Shown here piece by piece: positions 8,088 to 15,831 of a DNA stretch of 64,000 nt (within the stretch, counting starts at the first letter, position 1; every line of letters starts with the position of its first letter). Under the pieces are notes generated by a model. That model worked only from the letters and a program-made list of their open reading frames with translations. It was not told the origin of the DNA and did not search any database. The position numbers and the translations under genes were made by a program. The DNA comes from an uncultured Oscillibacter sp. (GTDB lineage: Bacteria > Bacillota > Clostridia > Oscillospirales > Oscillospiraceae), in NCBI GenBank assembly GCA_910579435.1, contig CAJTVF010000002.1, positions 35,780 to 99,779 on the forward strand, read 5' to 3'.

Positions 8088-8708
8088 ATGAAAAACTTTT
8101 CTATGCCCGAACACGTGTCTGCAACTTTAGAACTGGATGAACTCACACGATTAAGACGCAGTTTAGAAGCTGCCGTATCAAAAGAAGAAACTGAAGAGAT
8201 TTTATCGGAGCTTTCCCTGCCTGTAAACTCCACGCCGGAGGTCCGTGCCGAATGGGCAGACAAATTATCGGCACGATTGGAAAGCCGGTTTGATGAGCAT
8301 ACGGTTAAGACGATTCGGAAAAAATGCTATTGCAATGAACTTGGCAGATTAGAAGAAACGGCGGAAATTTTTAAGGAGCTGTATCTGTCCCTTCATAAAG
8401 ATCTGCACAGTTTTGTGAATGCCCTAAATGAAAAAGGGGCTGGCTGGTATATAGACGGCAATCATCTATATACAAAAATGTTTATATGTGAATGTCCGAT
8501 GCTGGAAAAGGCAAAAACTACCCATTCATTGACCTGGTGTCATTGCACGGCAGGCTACAGCGAGAAGCTGTTTGAGATTGTTTTCGGGACACCGGTCGAT
8601 GCGGAAATTATACATAGCATACGGCAGGGGTTTGATGATTGCCTGTTAAGAATCACATTTAAGGAACCACTGATGAAATCCCCGCATGCAGTCATTCCCT
8701 CAATTTAA
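8088..8708 (+). CDS. Unknown protein, DUF6144-like, with a tail supplied by a mobile-element end
   Basis: A 206-residue soluble protein, visibly AT-richer than its neighbours, which suggests acquisition. Conserved-looking features are RKKCYCNELGRLEET, FICECPML, LTWCHCTAGYSEKLFEIVFG and FDDCLLRITF; the Cys/His pattern recalls DUF6144, a family without known function (recalled, not searched). The ATG at 8088 follows CCAAGGAG. The last 16 or so residues (KEPLMKSPHAVIPSI) are encoded by the left end of a family-3 element remnant beginning at 8659, so the native C-terminus has been replaced. Confidence 0.7.
   Translation: MKNFSMPEHVSATLELDELTRLRRSLEAAVSKEETEEILSELSLPVNSTPEVRAEWADKLSARLESRFDEHTVKTIRKKCYCNELGRLEETAEIFKELYLSLHKDLHSFVNALNEKGAGWYIDGNHLYTKMFICECPMLEKAKTTHSLTWCHCTAGYSEKLFEIVFGTPVDAEIIHSIRQGFDDCLLRITFKEPLMKSPHAVIPSI
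8659..8686 (+). repeat. Remnant of a family-3 inverted-repeat element
   Basis: 28 bp identical to the end of the copy at 34,821 (TTAAGGAACCACTGATGAAA and on to CCCCGCA); the rest of the element is absent. It forms the last codons of the preceding gene. Confidence 0.85.
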
Positions 8709-8761
8709 ACTGCGGAAGATTCCCCTGCGGGGAGCGGAACATCCGGCCCCGTGAATTTTCC

Positions 8762-8790
8762 TCGACCTTTCCGGAAATTTGTGGTATACT
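8762..8790 (+). promoter_or_regulatory. Promoter for the GH13 gene
   Basis: TCGACC, 17 bases, TATACT, 80 bases before the start codon. Confidence 0.5.
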
Positions 8791-8869
8791 ATCAACCTGT
8801 CCGATGTCTTTCTATTTCGACACTGGAACGGACAGAGATTCACCTCCGCCAAGAAAGGACGGCTAAACT

Positions 8870-10183
8870 ATGTGGGCTGACAAAAGCGTATTCTACCAAA
8901 TCTATCCTCTGGGCTTCTGCGGCGCGCCGAAGGAAAACGACGGCGTCACCGTGAACCGCATCGGCAAGATCGCGGACTGGGCCTCCCATATCCAAAAGCT
9001 GGGAGCCGACGCCGTTTACCTCTCCCCCATTTTCGAGAGCGACCGCCACGGCTACGACACCCGGGACTACCGGAAGGTGGACTGCCGCCTGGGAACCAAC
9101 GAGGACTTCGCCCGGGTGGCGGAGGCCCTCCACGCCCATGGCATCAAGGTGGTGCTGGACGGCGTGTTCAACCATGTAGGCCGGGGCTTCTGGGCCTTCC
9201 GGGACGTGCAGGAGAAAAAGTGGGACTCCCCCTACAAGGACTGGTTCCACATCAACTTCGACGGCAACTCCAATTACAACGACGGCTTCTGGTACGAGGG
9301 CTGGGAGGGCCACTTCGAGCTGGTGAAGCTGAACCTCCGAAACCCGGCGGTGGTGGACTACCTGCTGGACTGCGTGAAGTTCTGGGCAGAGGAGTTCGGC
9401 ATCGACGGCCTCCGGCTGGACGTGGCCTACTGCCTGGAGGTGGACTTCCTCCGCCGCCTCCGTTCCTTTACCGAGGGCTTGAAGCCGGAGTTCTTCCTGG
9501 TGGGGGAAACCCTCCACGGGGACTACAACCGCTGGGTGGGGGACGGCCTGCTCCACAGCTGCACGAATTACGAGTGCTATAAGGGCCTCTATTCCAGCCT
9601 GAACTCCATGAACCTCTTTGAGATCGTCCACAGCCTCAAGCGCCAGTTCGGCCCGGAGCAGTGGACCCTTTACAAGGGCAAGCACCTTCTCTGCTTCGCC
9701 GACAACCACGACGTCACCCGGGCCGCCAGCATCCTGACGAACCCCGCCCACCTGCCTCTGATCTACGGCCTGGCCTTCGGCATGCCCGGCATCCCCTGCC
9801 TGTACTACGGCAGCGAATGGGGGGCCAAGGGGGAGAAATCCCAGGGGGACGACGCCCTCCGCCCCGCCTTTGACCAGCCGGAGTGGACGGACCTGACGGA
9901 CCAGATCGCCGCCATGGCCAAGGCCCATAAGGAGAGCGGCGCCCTGTGCTATGGCGACTTCAAGGACCTGGTTCTCACCAACCACCAGACCGTTTTCCAG
10001 CGCCGGACAGACTCGGAGCGGGTGCTGGTGGCCATCAACGCCGCAGGTGAGCCCTACACCGCCCACTTTGACGCGGGCTGCGGCCAGGCGGTGGACCTCC
10101 TCACCGGGAAGCCCCACGACTTCGGCGGCGGCAGCGAACTGCCCCCCTACAGTGTGGCGTTCTGGAAGTGCGAGAGAGTATAA
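8870..10183 (+). CDS. GH13 alpha-amylase family glycoside hydrolase
   Basis: A 437-residue cytoplasmic (no signal peptide) alpha-glucan-active enzyme. The (beta/alpha)8 barrel shows the four GH13 regions: DGVFNHVG (region I), GLRLDVAYC (II, nucleophile Asp), FLVGETLHG (III, acid/base Glu) and FADNHDV (IV, transition-state Asp). The C-terminal part from about residue 365 is a short beta domain. Size and absence of secretion signal suit maltodextrin or oligosaccharide breakdown inside the cell. AAGAAAGGACGGCT precedes the ATG. It is single, followed by nested mobile elements and a bidirectional terminator. Confidence 0.94.
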   Translation: MWADKSVFYQIYPLGFCGAPKENDGVTVNRIGKIADWASHIQKLGADAVYLSPIFESDRHGYDTRDYRKVDCRLGTNEDFARVAEALHAHGIKVVLDGVFNHVGRGFWAFRDVQEKKWDSPYKDWFHINFDGNSNYNDGFWYEGWEGHFELVKLNLRNPAVVDYLLDCVKFWAEEFGIDGLRLDVAYCLEVDFLRRLRSFTEGLKPEFFLVGETLHGDYNRWVGDGLLHSCTNYECYKGLYSSLNSMNLFEIVHSLKRQFGPEQWTLYKGKHLLCFADNHDVTRAASILTNPAHLPLIYGLAFGMPGIPCLYYGSEWGAKGEKSQGDDALRPAFDQPEWTDLTDQIAAMAKAHKESGALCYGDFKDLVLTNHQTVFQRRTDSERVLVAINAAGEPYTAHFDAGCGQAVDLLTGKPHDFGGGSELPPYSVAFWKCERV

Positions 10184-10195
10184 ATATTTTATATA

Positions 10196-10519
10196 GGCCT
10201 TGTTTGAAAATTGGCGGAATGCCCAACGGTGAGAGATTTTTTCGCCAATCAAGGCAAATTTTCGCGGGCGGGCTGACGCCCGGCAAGAAAATTTAAGGAA
10301 GCACTGATTAAATCAACGTGTGCAGATTTGCGCCAGAAATTTCTGCTGACAAGGAAGAAAATCGCGGGAATCCTGACGGATTTCAAGATTTTCTAACGCA
10401 GTCCAGCGGGAATTTATGGCGTGAAGCTGTGTGCGGGGATTTCATCAGTGGTTCCTTAACGCAGAGTGGCGGAAAAAGATCCGCCGCTTTGGGCGTTTTG
10501 CCATTTTTCAAACAAGGCC
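10196..10519. mobile_element. MITE-like element, family 4, copy a, containing a nested family-3 element
   Basis: Terminal inverted repeats GGCCTTGTTTGAAAA and TTTTCAAACAAGGCC, flanked by TA on both sides (10194-10195; 10520-10521). Without the nested insertion it is about 160 bp. It contains CAAGG (10250), CGCGG (10263), hairpin GCGGGC/TGAC/GCCCGG (10268-10283), CAAGA (10284) and, after the nested element, CGCAG (10460), so removing the insert restores the second direct repeat. Confidence 0.85.
10297..10455 (+). mobile_element. MITE-like element, family 3, copy a (intact, nested)
   Basis: 159 bp flanked by TTAA on both sides (10293-10296 and 10456-10459). Ends GGAAGCACTGATTAAATC and GATTTCATCAGTGGTTCC. 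Internal order: CAAGG (10350), CGCGG (10363), hairpin GAATCC/TGAC/GGATTT (10368-10383), CAAGA (10384), ACGCAG (10396-10401), enclosed by a stem pairing AAATTTCTGCTG with CAGCGGGAATTT. Inserted into the family-4 element. Confidence 0.87.
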
Positions 10520-10526
10520 TAAAGTC

Positions 10527-10563
10527 AACCACCGCCAAAGCCGGGACTTTGGCGGTGGTTTTT
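10527..10563. terminator. Bidirectional terminator between the mobile elements and the Crp/Fnr gene
   Basis: AACCACCGCCAAAG, CCGGGA, CTTTGGCGGTGGTT, TTTATT; the minus-strand regulator ends inside its right arm. Confidence 0.8.
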
Positions 10564-11257
10564 ATTCCGCTGTGCTCCAGGTGCTCCGCCCCCTCCCGGC
10601 GGAGAGGAGGGTAAACTCGTTCTTCCGGAACCGGATCAGTCCCTCCGCCTCCATCCGGCTCAGCTCGTGGGACAAGGCGCTGCGGTTCACGCAGAGGAAC
10701 GCCGCCAGCTCCTCCCGGGAGAAGGGAATGCGGAAAGTCTGGGTCCCCCGCCGCTCCGCCTGCATGGTGAGGTAGACCAGCACCCGGTCCCGGAGGCCCC
10801 GCTGGGCCAGGATGGCCAGCCGGTAGTGCTTGCGGAGATTGCCGTCAGAGAGGATGGTCAGCAGATTCCGCCAGAGGACCTCCCGCGTCTCCCCGGACAG
10901 CTCCCCCGGCTCCAGCAGCAGCGCCGCTGGAAACCGGAGGATTTGGAGCGGCGCGGCGGCTGCGGCGTAATAGGGCGAGCGGCGGCTGCGGGTGCAGATC
11001 AGGTCCGTCCCTACGGTATAGCCAGCCCCCAGGAGGTCCATCAGGCTGGTGGTCCCGTCGGAAAAAATCTGCAGAATCTGCGTTTTCCCCCGGAGGACCA
11101 CGGCAAACCAGTCCACCCGGTCCCCCGGGGCAACGAGGACAGCCTGCCTCTCATAGTCCCGCAGTCTTCCCCAGGGCAGGACTTCCCGCTCCAGGGTCTC
11201 CGGGGACAGTCCCTGAAACAGGCGGCATTGCGTCAGCATGGACAGCGGCGTATCCAA
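10562..11257 (-). CDS. Crp/Fnr-family transcriptional regulator
   Basis: A 231-residue regulator with an N-terminal cyclic-nucleotide-binding-type beta-roll (residues about 15-130, GKTQILQIFSDGTTSLMDLLGAGYTVG), a long dimer helix, and a winged helix-turn-helix (about 165-220, SREELAAFLCVNRSALSHELSRMEAEGLI). No cluster-binding N-terminal cysteine set as in FNR is seen. The TTG start at 11257 follows GGGAGGGAAG. It is divergent from the molybdenum-cofactor operon and the two share a dyad between them, so it most likely controls that operon. Effector unknown. Confidence 0.88.
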   Translation of the reverse strand: MDTPLSMLTQCRLFQGLSPETLEREVLPWGRLRDYERQAVLVAPGDRVDWFAVVLRGKTQILQIFSDGTTSLMDLLGAGYTVGTDLICTRSRRSPYYAAAAAPLQILRFPAALLLEPGELSGETREVLWRNLLTILSDGNLRKHYRLAILAQRGLRDRVLVYLTMQAERRGTQTFRIPFSREELAAFLCVNRSALSHELSRMEAEGLIRFRKNEFTLLSAGRGRSTWSTAE

Positions 11258-11279
11258 AGGCTTCCCTCCCCTCGTGGAA

Positions 11280-11337
11280 ATTATAGCAGAAGAAAGTTGT
11301 CAAAACAACATCTTTTTGTCCAGGCCTCCCGTATAAT
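11280..11337. promoter_or_regulatory. Divergent promoters with a shared GTTGT-N4-ACAAC operator
   Basis: Rightward -10 TATAAT is at 11332-11337; leftward promoter is TTGTTT (11303-11308), 17 bases, TATAAT (11280-11285). The dyad GTTGT-CAAA-ACAAC (11296-11309) is centred about 41.5 bases before the rightward start point, the classical position for Crp/Fnr-type activation, where no good -35 box exists, and it covers the leftward -35 box, which would give autorepression. Confidence 0.68.
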
Positions 11338-11377
11338 AATGACAATTTACGCCGCCAGGGAAGAGGGGAAAACCGCC

Positions 11378-12316
11378 ATGCAGGACCGCTACGCCAGGAA
11401 CATCACCTATCTGCGCCTCTCCGTCACGGACCTCTGCTCCCTCCGCTGCCGGTACTGCATGCCCGCGGACGGAATCCCCAAGCGGGACCACCGGGACGTC
11501 TGCTCCGTGGAGGAGCTGGTAGAAATCTCCCGGGCCGCCGTGGACTGCGGCGTCCGCAAGGTCCGCCTCACCGGCGGGGAGCCTCTGGTCCGCCGGGGAA
11601 TTCTGGAGATCTGCCGGGGAATTGCCGCCATCCCGGGGGTGGAGGAGCTCTGCCTCACCACCAATGGCCTTTCCCTCCCCCAGCTGGCGGGCCCTCTCAA
11701 GGAGGCGGGAGTCAGCCGCCTGAATATCAGCCTGGATACCCTCCGGCCGGACCGTTACGCCTACATAACCCGGGTGGGCCGCCTGGAAGAGGCGTTCCGG
11801 GGACTAAAGGCGGCGGCGGAGGCCGGATTTACCGGGACAAAGCTGAACGTGGTGCTGATGAAGGGCTTTAACGACGACGAGATACCGGATTTTTTGGACC
11901 TTTCCTGCCGGTATCCCGTGGAGGTCCGGTTCATCGAGCTCATGCCCATCGGAGAGGGGCGGAACGCCCAATTCCTCCCGGCGGAGGCGGTGCTGGAGTC
12001 CCATCCCTATCTCCGTCCCCTGGAGGGCTCCGGCGTGGCCCGGCGGTACCGTTCCCCCGGCGGGCGGGGAACCGTGGGGCTGATCGAGCCCATGAGCCAC
12101 CGCTTCTGCGGGGAGTGCGACCGCATCCGGGTGACGGCGGACGGAAAATTGAAGCCCTGCCTTCACTCGGACCAGGAGATCCCCCTCCGGGGCCTTCACG
12201 GCGAGGAGCTCCGCCAGGCTATGCGGGACGGCGTCGCCGCCAAGCCCCAGCGGCACCACATGAATGAGACCGGCCGCAGCGAGGCGGGCCGGAACATGCA
12301 CCAGATTGGAGGCTGA
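11378..12316 (+). CDS. moaA: GTP 3',8-cyclase MoaA
   Basis: Radical-SAM enzyme that rearranges GTP in the first step of molybdenum-cofactor synthesis. The 312-residue protein has the SAM cluster motif CSLRCRYC (Cys20, 24, 27), the glycine-rich LTGGEPLVR, and the C-terminal second 4Fe-4S site (FCGECDRIR plus KPCLH). It ends in Gly-Gly, the conserved tail needed for activity in this family. Start ATG at 11378 after AGAGGGGAA. First gene of an eight-gene run through mogA with very short gaps. Confidence 0.96.
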   Translation: MQDRYARNITYLRLSVTDLCSLRCRYCMPADGIPKRDHRDVCSVEELVEISRAAVDCGVRKVRLTGGEPLVRRGILEICRGIAAIPGVEELCLTTNGLSLPQLAGPLKEAGVSRLNISLDTLRPDRYAYITRVGRLEEAFRGLKAAAEAGFTGTKLNVVLMKGFNDDEIPDFLDLSCRYPVEVRFIELMPIGEGRNAQFLPAEAVLESHPYLRPLEGSGVARRYRSPGGRGTVGLIEPMSHRFCGECDRIRVTADGKLKPCLHSDQEIPLRGLHGEELRQAMRDGVAAKPQRHHMNETGRSEAGRNMHQIGG

Positions 12317-12321
12317 ACCCC

Positions 12322-12792
12322 ATGGAATTGACCCATATCAATGAACAGGGCCGGGCCCGCATGGTGGACGTGACCCAAAAGGAAATCACGTTCCGGCAGG
12401 CTGAGGCCGAGGGCCGGGTCCGTATGAACCCGGAAACCGTGGAACTCATCCGCACCGGCGGGGCCCCCAAGGGGGACGTGCTGGCGGTGGCCCAGGTGGC
12501 CGGAATCATGGCCGCCAAGCGTACCCACGAGCTGATTCCCATGTGCCACCCTCTCCGGCTGACGGCGGTGGACATCTCCTTTACCTTGGAGGAAACCGCC
12601 GTCCATATCCGCTCCCAGGTGAAGTGCAGGGGGGAGACCGGCGTGGAGATGGAGGCCCTGACGGCGGCCTCCGCCGCGGCGCTGACCATCTACGACATGT
12701 GCAAGGCCGTCCAGCGGGACATGGAGATCACGGACGTCCGCCTCTGCCGGAAAAGCGGCGGCAAGACCGGCGATTATGTAAAGGAGTGGTGA
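12322..12792 (+). CDS. moaC: Cyclic pyranopterin monophosphate synthase MoaC
   Basis: Converts the MoaA product to cyclic pyranopterin monophosphate. The 156-residue protein shows the MoaC pattern: MVDVTQKEITFRQAEAEG, AGIMAAKRTHELIPMCHPL (active-site loop), CRGETGVEMEALTAAS and YDMCKAVQRDMEI with the catalytic Lys/Asp environment. It starts five bases after moaA and has the usual length. Confidence 0.97.
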   Translation: MELTHINEQGRARMVDVTQKEITFRQAEAEGRVRMNPETVELIRTGGAPKGDVLAVAQVAGIMAAKRTHELIPMCHPLRLTAVDISFTLEETAVHIRSQVKCRGETGVEMEALTAASAAALTIYDMCKAVQRDMEITDVRLCRKSGGKTGDYVKEW

Positions 12793-12794
12793 GC

Positions 12795-13235
12795 ATGGCT
12801 GAGGTGGTATCGGTCAACATCAGCGAGAAAAAGGGCGCCGTCAAGCGGGAGGTCCCGGAAATCCATCTGAAACTCCGCCACGGCATCGTGGGCGACGCCC
12901 ACGCCGGGGACTGGCGCCGGCAGATTTCCCTTCTGGCGGAGGAGAGCGTGGACAAAATGCGCTCCCTGCTGCCCGGGCTTCAGCCCGGGGCCTTTGCCGA
13001 GAACATCAATACCCGGGGGCTGGAGCTGAAAACCCTCCCCATCGGGACCCGGCTCCGCCTGGGGGAGACGGTGGTGGAGGTCACCCAGATCGGCAAGGAG
13101 TGCCACAGCGACTGCGAAATCAAACAGCGCACCGGGAAGTGCGTTATGCCCACGGAGGGCATTTTCGCCGTGGTGGTAAAAGAAGGCACAGTCCGCAAGG
13201 GCGATGAAATTGAGATCATAAAAGATTCTGTATAA
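12795..13235 (+). CDS. MOSC domain protein
   Basis: A 146-residue single MOSC domain (sulfur-carrier domain of molybdenum-cofactor sulfurases). Typical elements are HGIVGDAHAG near the N-terminus, ISLLAEES, GAFAENINTRGLEL and IGKECHSDCEIKQRTGKCVMPTEGIFA, with several cysteines near the persulfide-carrier position. The ATG at 12795 follows GGAGTGGTGAGC, two bases after moaC stops. Stand-alone MOSC proteins in such operons probably insert or deliver sulfur for the cofactor; exact role unproven. Confidence 0.92.
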   Translation: MAEVVSVNISEKKGAVKREVPEIHLKLRHGIVGDAHAGDWRRQISLLAEESVDKMRSLLPGLQPGAFAENINTRGLELKTLPIGTRLRLGETVVEVTQIGKECHSDCEIKQRTGKCVMPTEGIFAVVVKEGTVRKGDEIEIIKDSV

Positions 13236-13247
13236 GGAGCGAACGCC

Positions 13248-14267
13248 ATGAAGCGGATACCGACGCAGGAGGCCGTGGGCCACGTCCTCTGTCACGATAT
13301 GACCCAGATCATCCCCGGGCAGTATAAGGACGCCCGCTTCCGCAAGGGCCACGTGGTCCGGGAGGAGGACGTCCCCGTCCTGCTGTCCATGGGCAAGGAG
13401 CACCTCTACGTCTGGGAGATGGTCCCGGGGATGCTCCACGAAAACGACGCGGCGGAGCGCCTCTGCGCCCTCTGCCGGAACGAGGGCATGGACCGGAGCG
13501 CCGTCAAGGAGGGCAAGATCGAGCTCACCGCCGCCGCGGACGGTCTGTTCCGGGTGGACAGCGCCCGGCTGAACGCCGTCAACGCCCAGGAGGACGTGAT
13601 GATCGCCACCCGCCACGGCGGTACGGCGGTCCGCAGGGGGGACAAGCTGGCGGGGATGCGGGTCATCCCCCTGGTGATTGAGGAGGAAAAACTCCGCCGG
13701 GCCGAGGAGGCCGCCGGGAAACAGCCGCTGCTGGAGCTGCTGCCCTGGAAGCTGAAAACCGCCGCCATCGTCACCACCGGCAGCGAGGTGGCCAAGGGCC
13801 TGATTCAGGATTCCTTCACCCCGGTGGTGGAGAGGAAGCTGGCGGAATTTGGCATCCGTACCGTAGAGCGCCGGACCCCGGGGGACGGCATCGAGGCCGT
13901 GAAAAGCGCCATTCTGGAAGTCAAGGCCGCCCGCCCGGACCTGATTCTCTGCACCGGCGGCATGAGCGTGGACCCGGACGACAACACCCCCGGCGCCGTG
14001 AAGCGCAGCGGGGCAAGAATCGTTACCTACGGCGCGCCGGTTCTGCCGGGGGCCATGTTCCTGCTGGGGTACTTTGAGGACGGGACCCCCATTCTGGGTC
14101 TCCCGGGCTGCGTTATGTATGCCAAGCGAACCATCTTCGACCTGGTCCTCCCCAAGGCCGCCGCCGGAGTTCCCATCACGCGGGCGGACATCGCCGTCCT
14201 GGGCGAGGGCGGGCTGTGCCTGGGCTGTCAGGTCTGCACCTACCCCAACTGCGGGTTTGGAAAATAA
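13248..14267 (+). CDS. Molybdopterin-binding protein with MoCF domain (MoeA/MogA-like)
   Basis: A 339-residue protein whose C-terminal two thirds (from about residue 170) carry the molybdopterin-binding fold: TAAIVTTGSEVAKGLIQDSF, PDLILCTGGMSVDPDD, PGAMFLLGYFEDGTPILGLPGCVMYAKRTIFD. The N-terminal part is not a full MoeA domain set. It ends in a Cys-rich tail, LCLGCQVCTYPNCGFGK, which may bind metal. It probably handles molybdopterin or metal insertion, working with the neighbouring mogA. RBS AAGGAGCGAAC. Confidence 0.88.
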   Translation: MKRIPTQEAVGHVLCHDMTQIIPGQYKDARFRKGHVVREEDVPVLLSMGKEHLYVWEMVPGMLHENDAAERLCALCRNEGMDRSAVKEGKIELTAAADGLFRVDSARLNAVNAQEDVMIATRHGGTAVRRGDKLAGMRVIPLVIEEEKLRRAEEAAGKQPLLELLPWKLKTAAIVTTGSEVAKGLIQDSFTPVVERKLAEFGIRTVERRTPGDGIEAVKSAILEVKAARPDLILCTGGMSVDPDDNTPGAVKRSGARIVTYGAPVLPGAMFLLGYFEDGTPILGLPGCVMYAKRTIFDLVLPKAAAGVPITRADIAVLGEGGLCLGCQVCTYPNCGFGK

Positions 14268-14327
14268 CTACGTGTTCCCAAGGGGCAAGGCCCCTGTACA
14301 TACCGTAATACCGGAAGGAAAGCAACG

Positions 14328-15143
14328 ATGAAACGAGCCTGGATACTGATTTTGACCCTGGCGCTGGCCCTGTCCCTGGCCGCCTGCGGCGGCTCCAAAG
14401 GCAAGGACGTGGAGCTGGCCGTCTTTGCCGCCGCCTCCATGCAGGAGACCCTGACGGAGATCGGCGAGAACTACCAAAGGGAACACCCCGGCGTCACCCT
14501 GGTGTTCAACTTCGATTCCTCCGGCACGCTGAAAACACAAATTGAAGAGGGCGCGGACTGCGATATCTTCATCTCCGCCGGGCAGAAGCAGATGGACCAG
14601 CTGGACGCCGCCGCCAGCCCCGACGTGATCACGGACGGTCTGGACTTTGTCCTGACGGATACCCGCTTCAACCTGCTGGAAAACAAGGTGGCCCTGGCGG
14701 TCCCCGATGGAAACCCGGCGGGAATCAACAGTTATGACGACCTGAAGGCCGCCCTGGAAGCCGGGGACGTCCTCCTGGCCATGGGGAACGAGGACGTGCC
14801 CGTGGGACAGTACACCCAGAAGATTTTCGCCTATTTCGGGCTGAATGAGGCGGCCCTCAACGCCGCCGGGGTCCTGACCTACGGCTCCAACGTCAAGGAG
14901 GTCACCACCCAGGTGTCCGAGAGGACGGTGGACTGCGGGATCATCTACGCCACGGACGCGTTTTCCGCCGGGCTCACGGTGGCGGACACCGCCACGGCGG
15001 AGATGTGCGGGCAGGTCATCTACCCCGCCGCCGCGCTGAACATCTCGAAGCACCAGGAAGAGGCCCAGGCCTTCCTGGACTACCTCCGCACCCCTGCCGC
15101 CGGGTCCGTGCTGGAGGCCGTGGGCTTCACGCCCCTGGGATAA
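14328..15143 (+). CDS. modA: Molybdate ABC transporter substrate-binding lipoprotein ModA
   Basis: A 271-residue lipoprotein with signal and lipobox ending LSLAAC (Cys20), anchored outside the membrane. The mature domain opens with VELAVFAAASMQETLTEI, the ModA signature whose Ser/Ala backbone contacts the oxyanion, and continues with FDSSGTLKTQIEEGADCDIFISA and VDCGIIYATDAF. Followed at once by modB and modC. RBS GGAAGGAAAG. Confidence 0.94.
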   Translation: MKRAWILILTLALALSLAACGGSKGKDVELAVFAAASMQETLTEIGENYQREHPGVTLVFNFDSSGTLKTQIEEGADCDIFISAGQKQMDQLDAAASPDVITDGLDFVLTDTRFNLLENKVALAVPDGNPAGINSYDDLKAALEAGDVLLAMGNEDVPVGQYTQKIFAYFGLNEAALNAAGVLTYGSNVKEVTTQVSERTVDCGIIYATDAFSAGLTVADTATAEMCGQVIYPAAALNISKHQEEAQAFLDYLRTPAAGSVLEAVGFTPLG

Positions 15144-15162
15144 CCGGAACGGGAGGACCGCC

Positions 15163-15831
15163 ATGGACTGGTTTCCCCTGTACAACTCCATCCGCATTGC
15201 CGCGGTCTCCACGGTGCTGGTCTTCTTCCTGGGGATCTTCGCCGCCCATTGGATTGCCAAGGCCCCCCGGCTGGTGAAGGGCGTTTTGGACGTGGCGCTG
15301 ACCCTGCCCCTGGTCCTGCCGCCCACGGTGGTGGGCTGGCTGCTGCTGCTGGTACTGGGGCCCCGGCGGCCTTTGGGGGCATGGTTTCAGGCCGTCTTCG
15401 GCCTCCGGCTGACCATGACCTGGCAGTCCGCCATTTTCGCCGCCGTGGCGGTGAGCTTTCCCCTGATGTACCGCACCGCCCGGGGGGCCTTCGAGTCCTT
15501 CGACCAGACCCTGGCCCAGGCGGGCCGGACCCTGGGCCTCAGCAATTTCTATATCTTTTGGCGGGTCCAGATGCCCGTCTGCCGCCAGGGCATCCTGGCG
15601 GGAACGGTGCTGGCCTTCGCCCGGGCCCTGGGGGAGTACGGGGCCACGTCCATGCTGGCGGGCTACACCCCCGGCCGCACCGCCACCGTCTCCACCACGG
15701 TCTACCAGCTCTGGCGCACCGGGCAGGACGCCCTGGCCCTCCGCTGGGTGCTGGTGAACCTGGGAATCTCCGCCGTGGTGCTGCTGGCGGTGAACCTGCT
15801 GGAGCGAAAGGAGGGGCGCTCATGGCCCTGA
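15163..15831 (+). CDS. modB: Molybdate ABC transporter permease ModB
   Basis: A 222-residue inner-membrane permease with about five helices. The conserved permease loop that docks on the ATPase is visible as ARALGEYGATSMLAGYTPG. Helical pattern and the TLPLVLPPTVVGWLLL stretch are typical of ModB/CysT. Its 3' end overlaps modC by 10 bases. RBS GGGAGGACC. Confidence 0.95.
   Translation: MDWFPLYNSIRIAAVSTVLVFFLGIFAAHWIAKAPRLVKGVLDVALTLPLVLPPTVVGWLLLLVLGPRRPLGAWFQAVFGLRLTMTWQSAIFAAVAVSFPLMYRTARGAFESFDQTLAQAGRTLGLSNFYIFWRVQMPVCRQGILAGTVLAFARALGEYGATSMLAGYTPGRTATVSTTVYQLWRTGQDALALRWVLVNLGISAVVLLAVNLLERKEGRSWP

Noticed and set aside
14268..14327. Moco riboswitch before modA
   Set aside because: Only a small hairpin (AAGGGGCAAGGCCCCT) fits in 60 bases; too short for the Moco aptamer.
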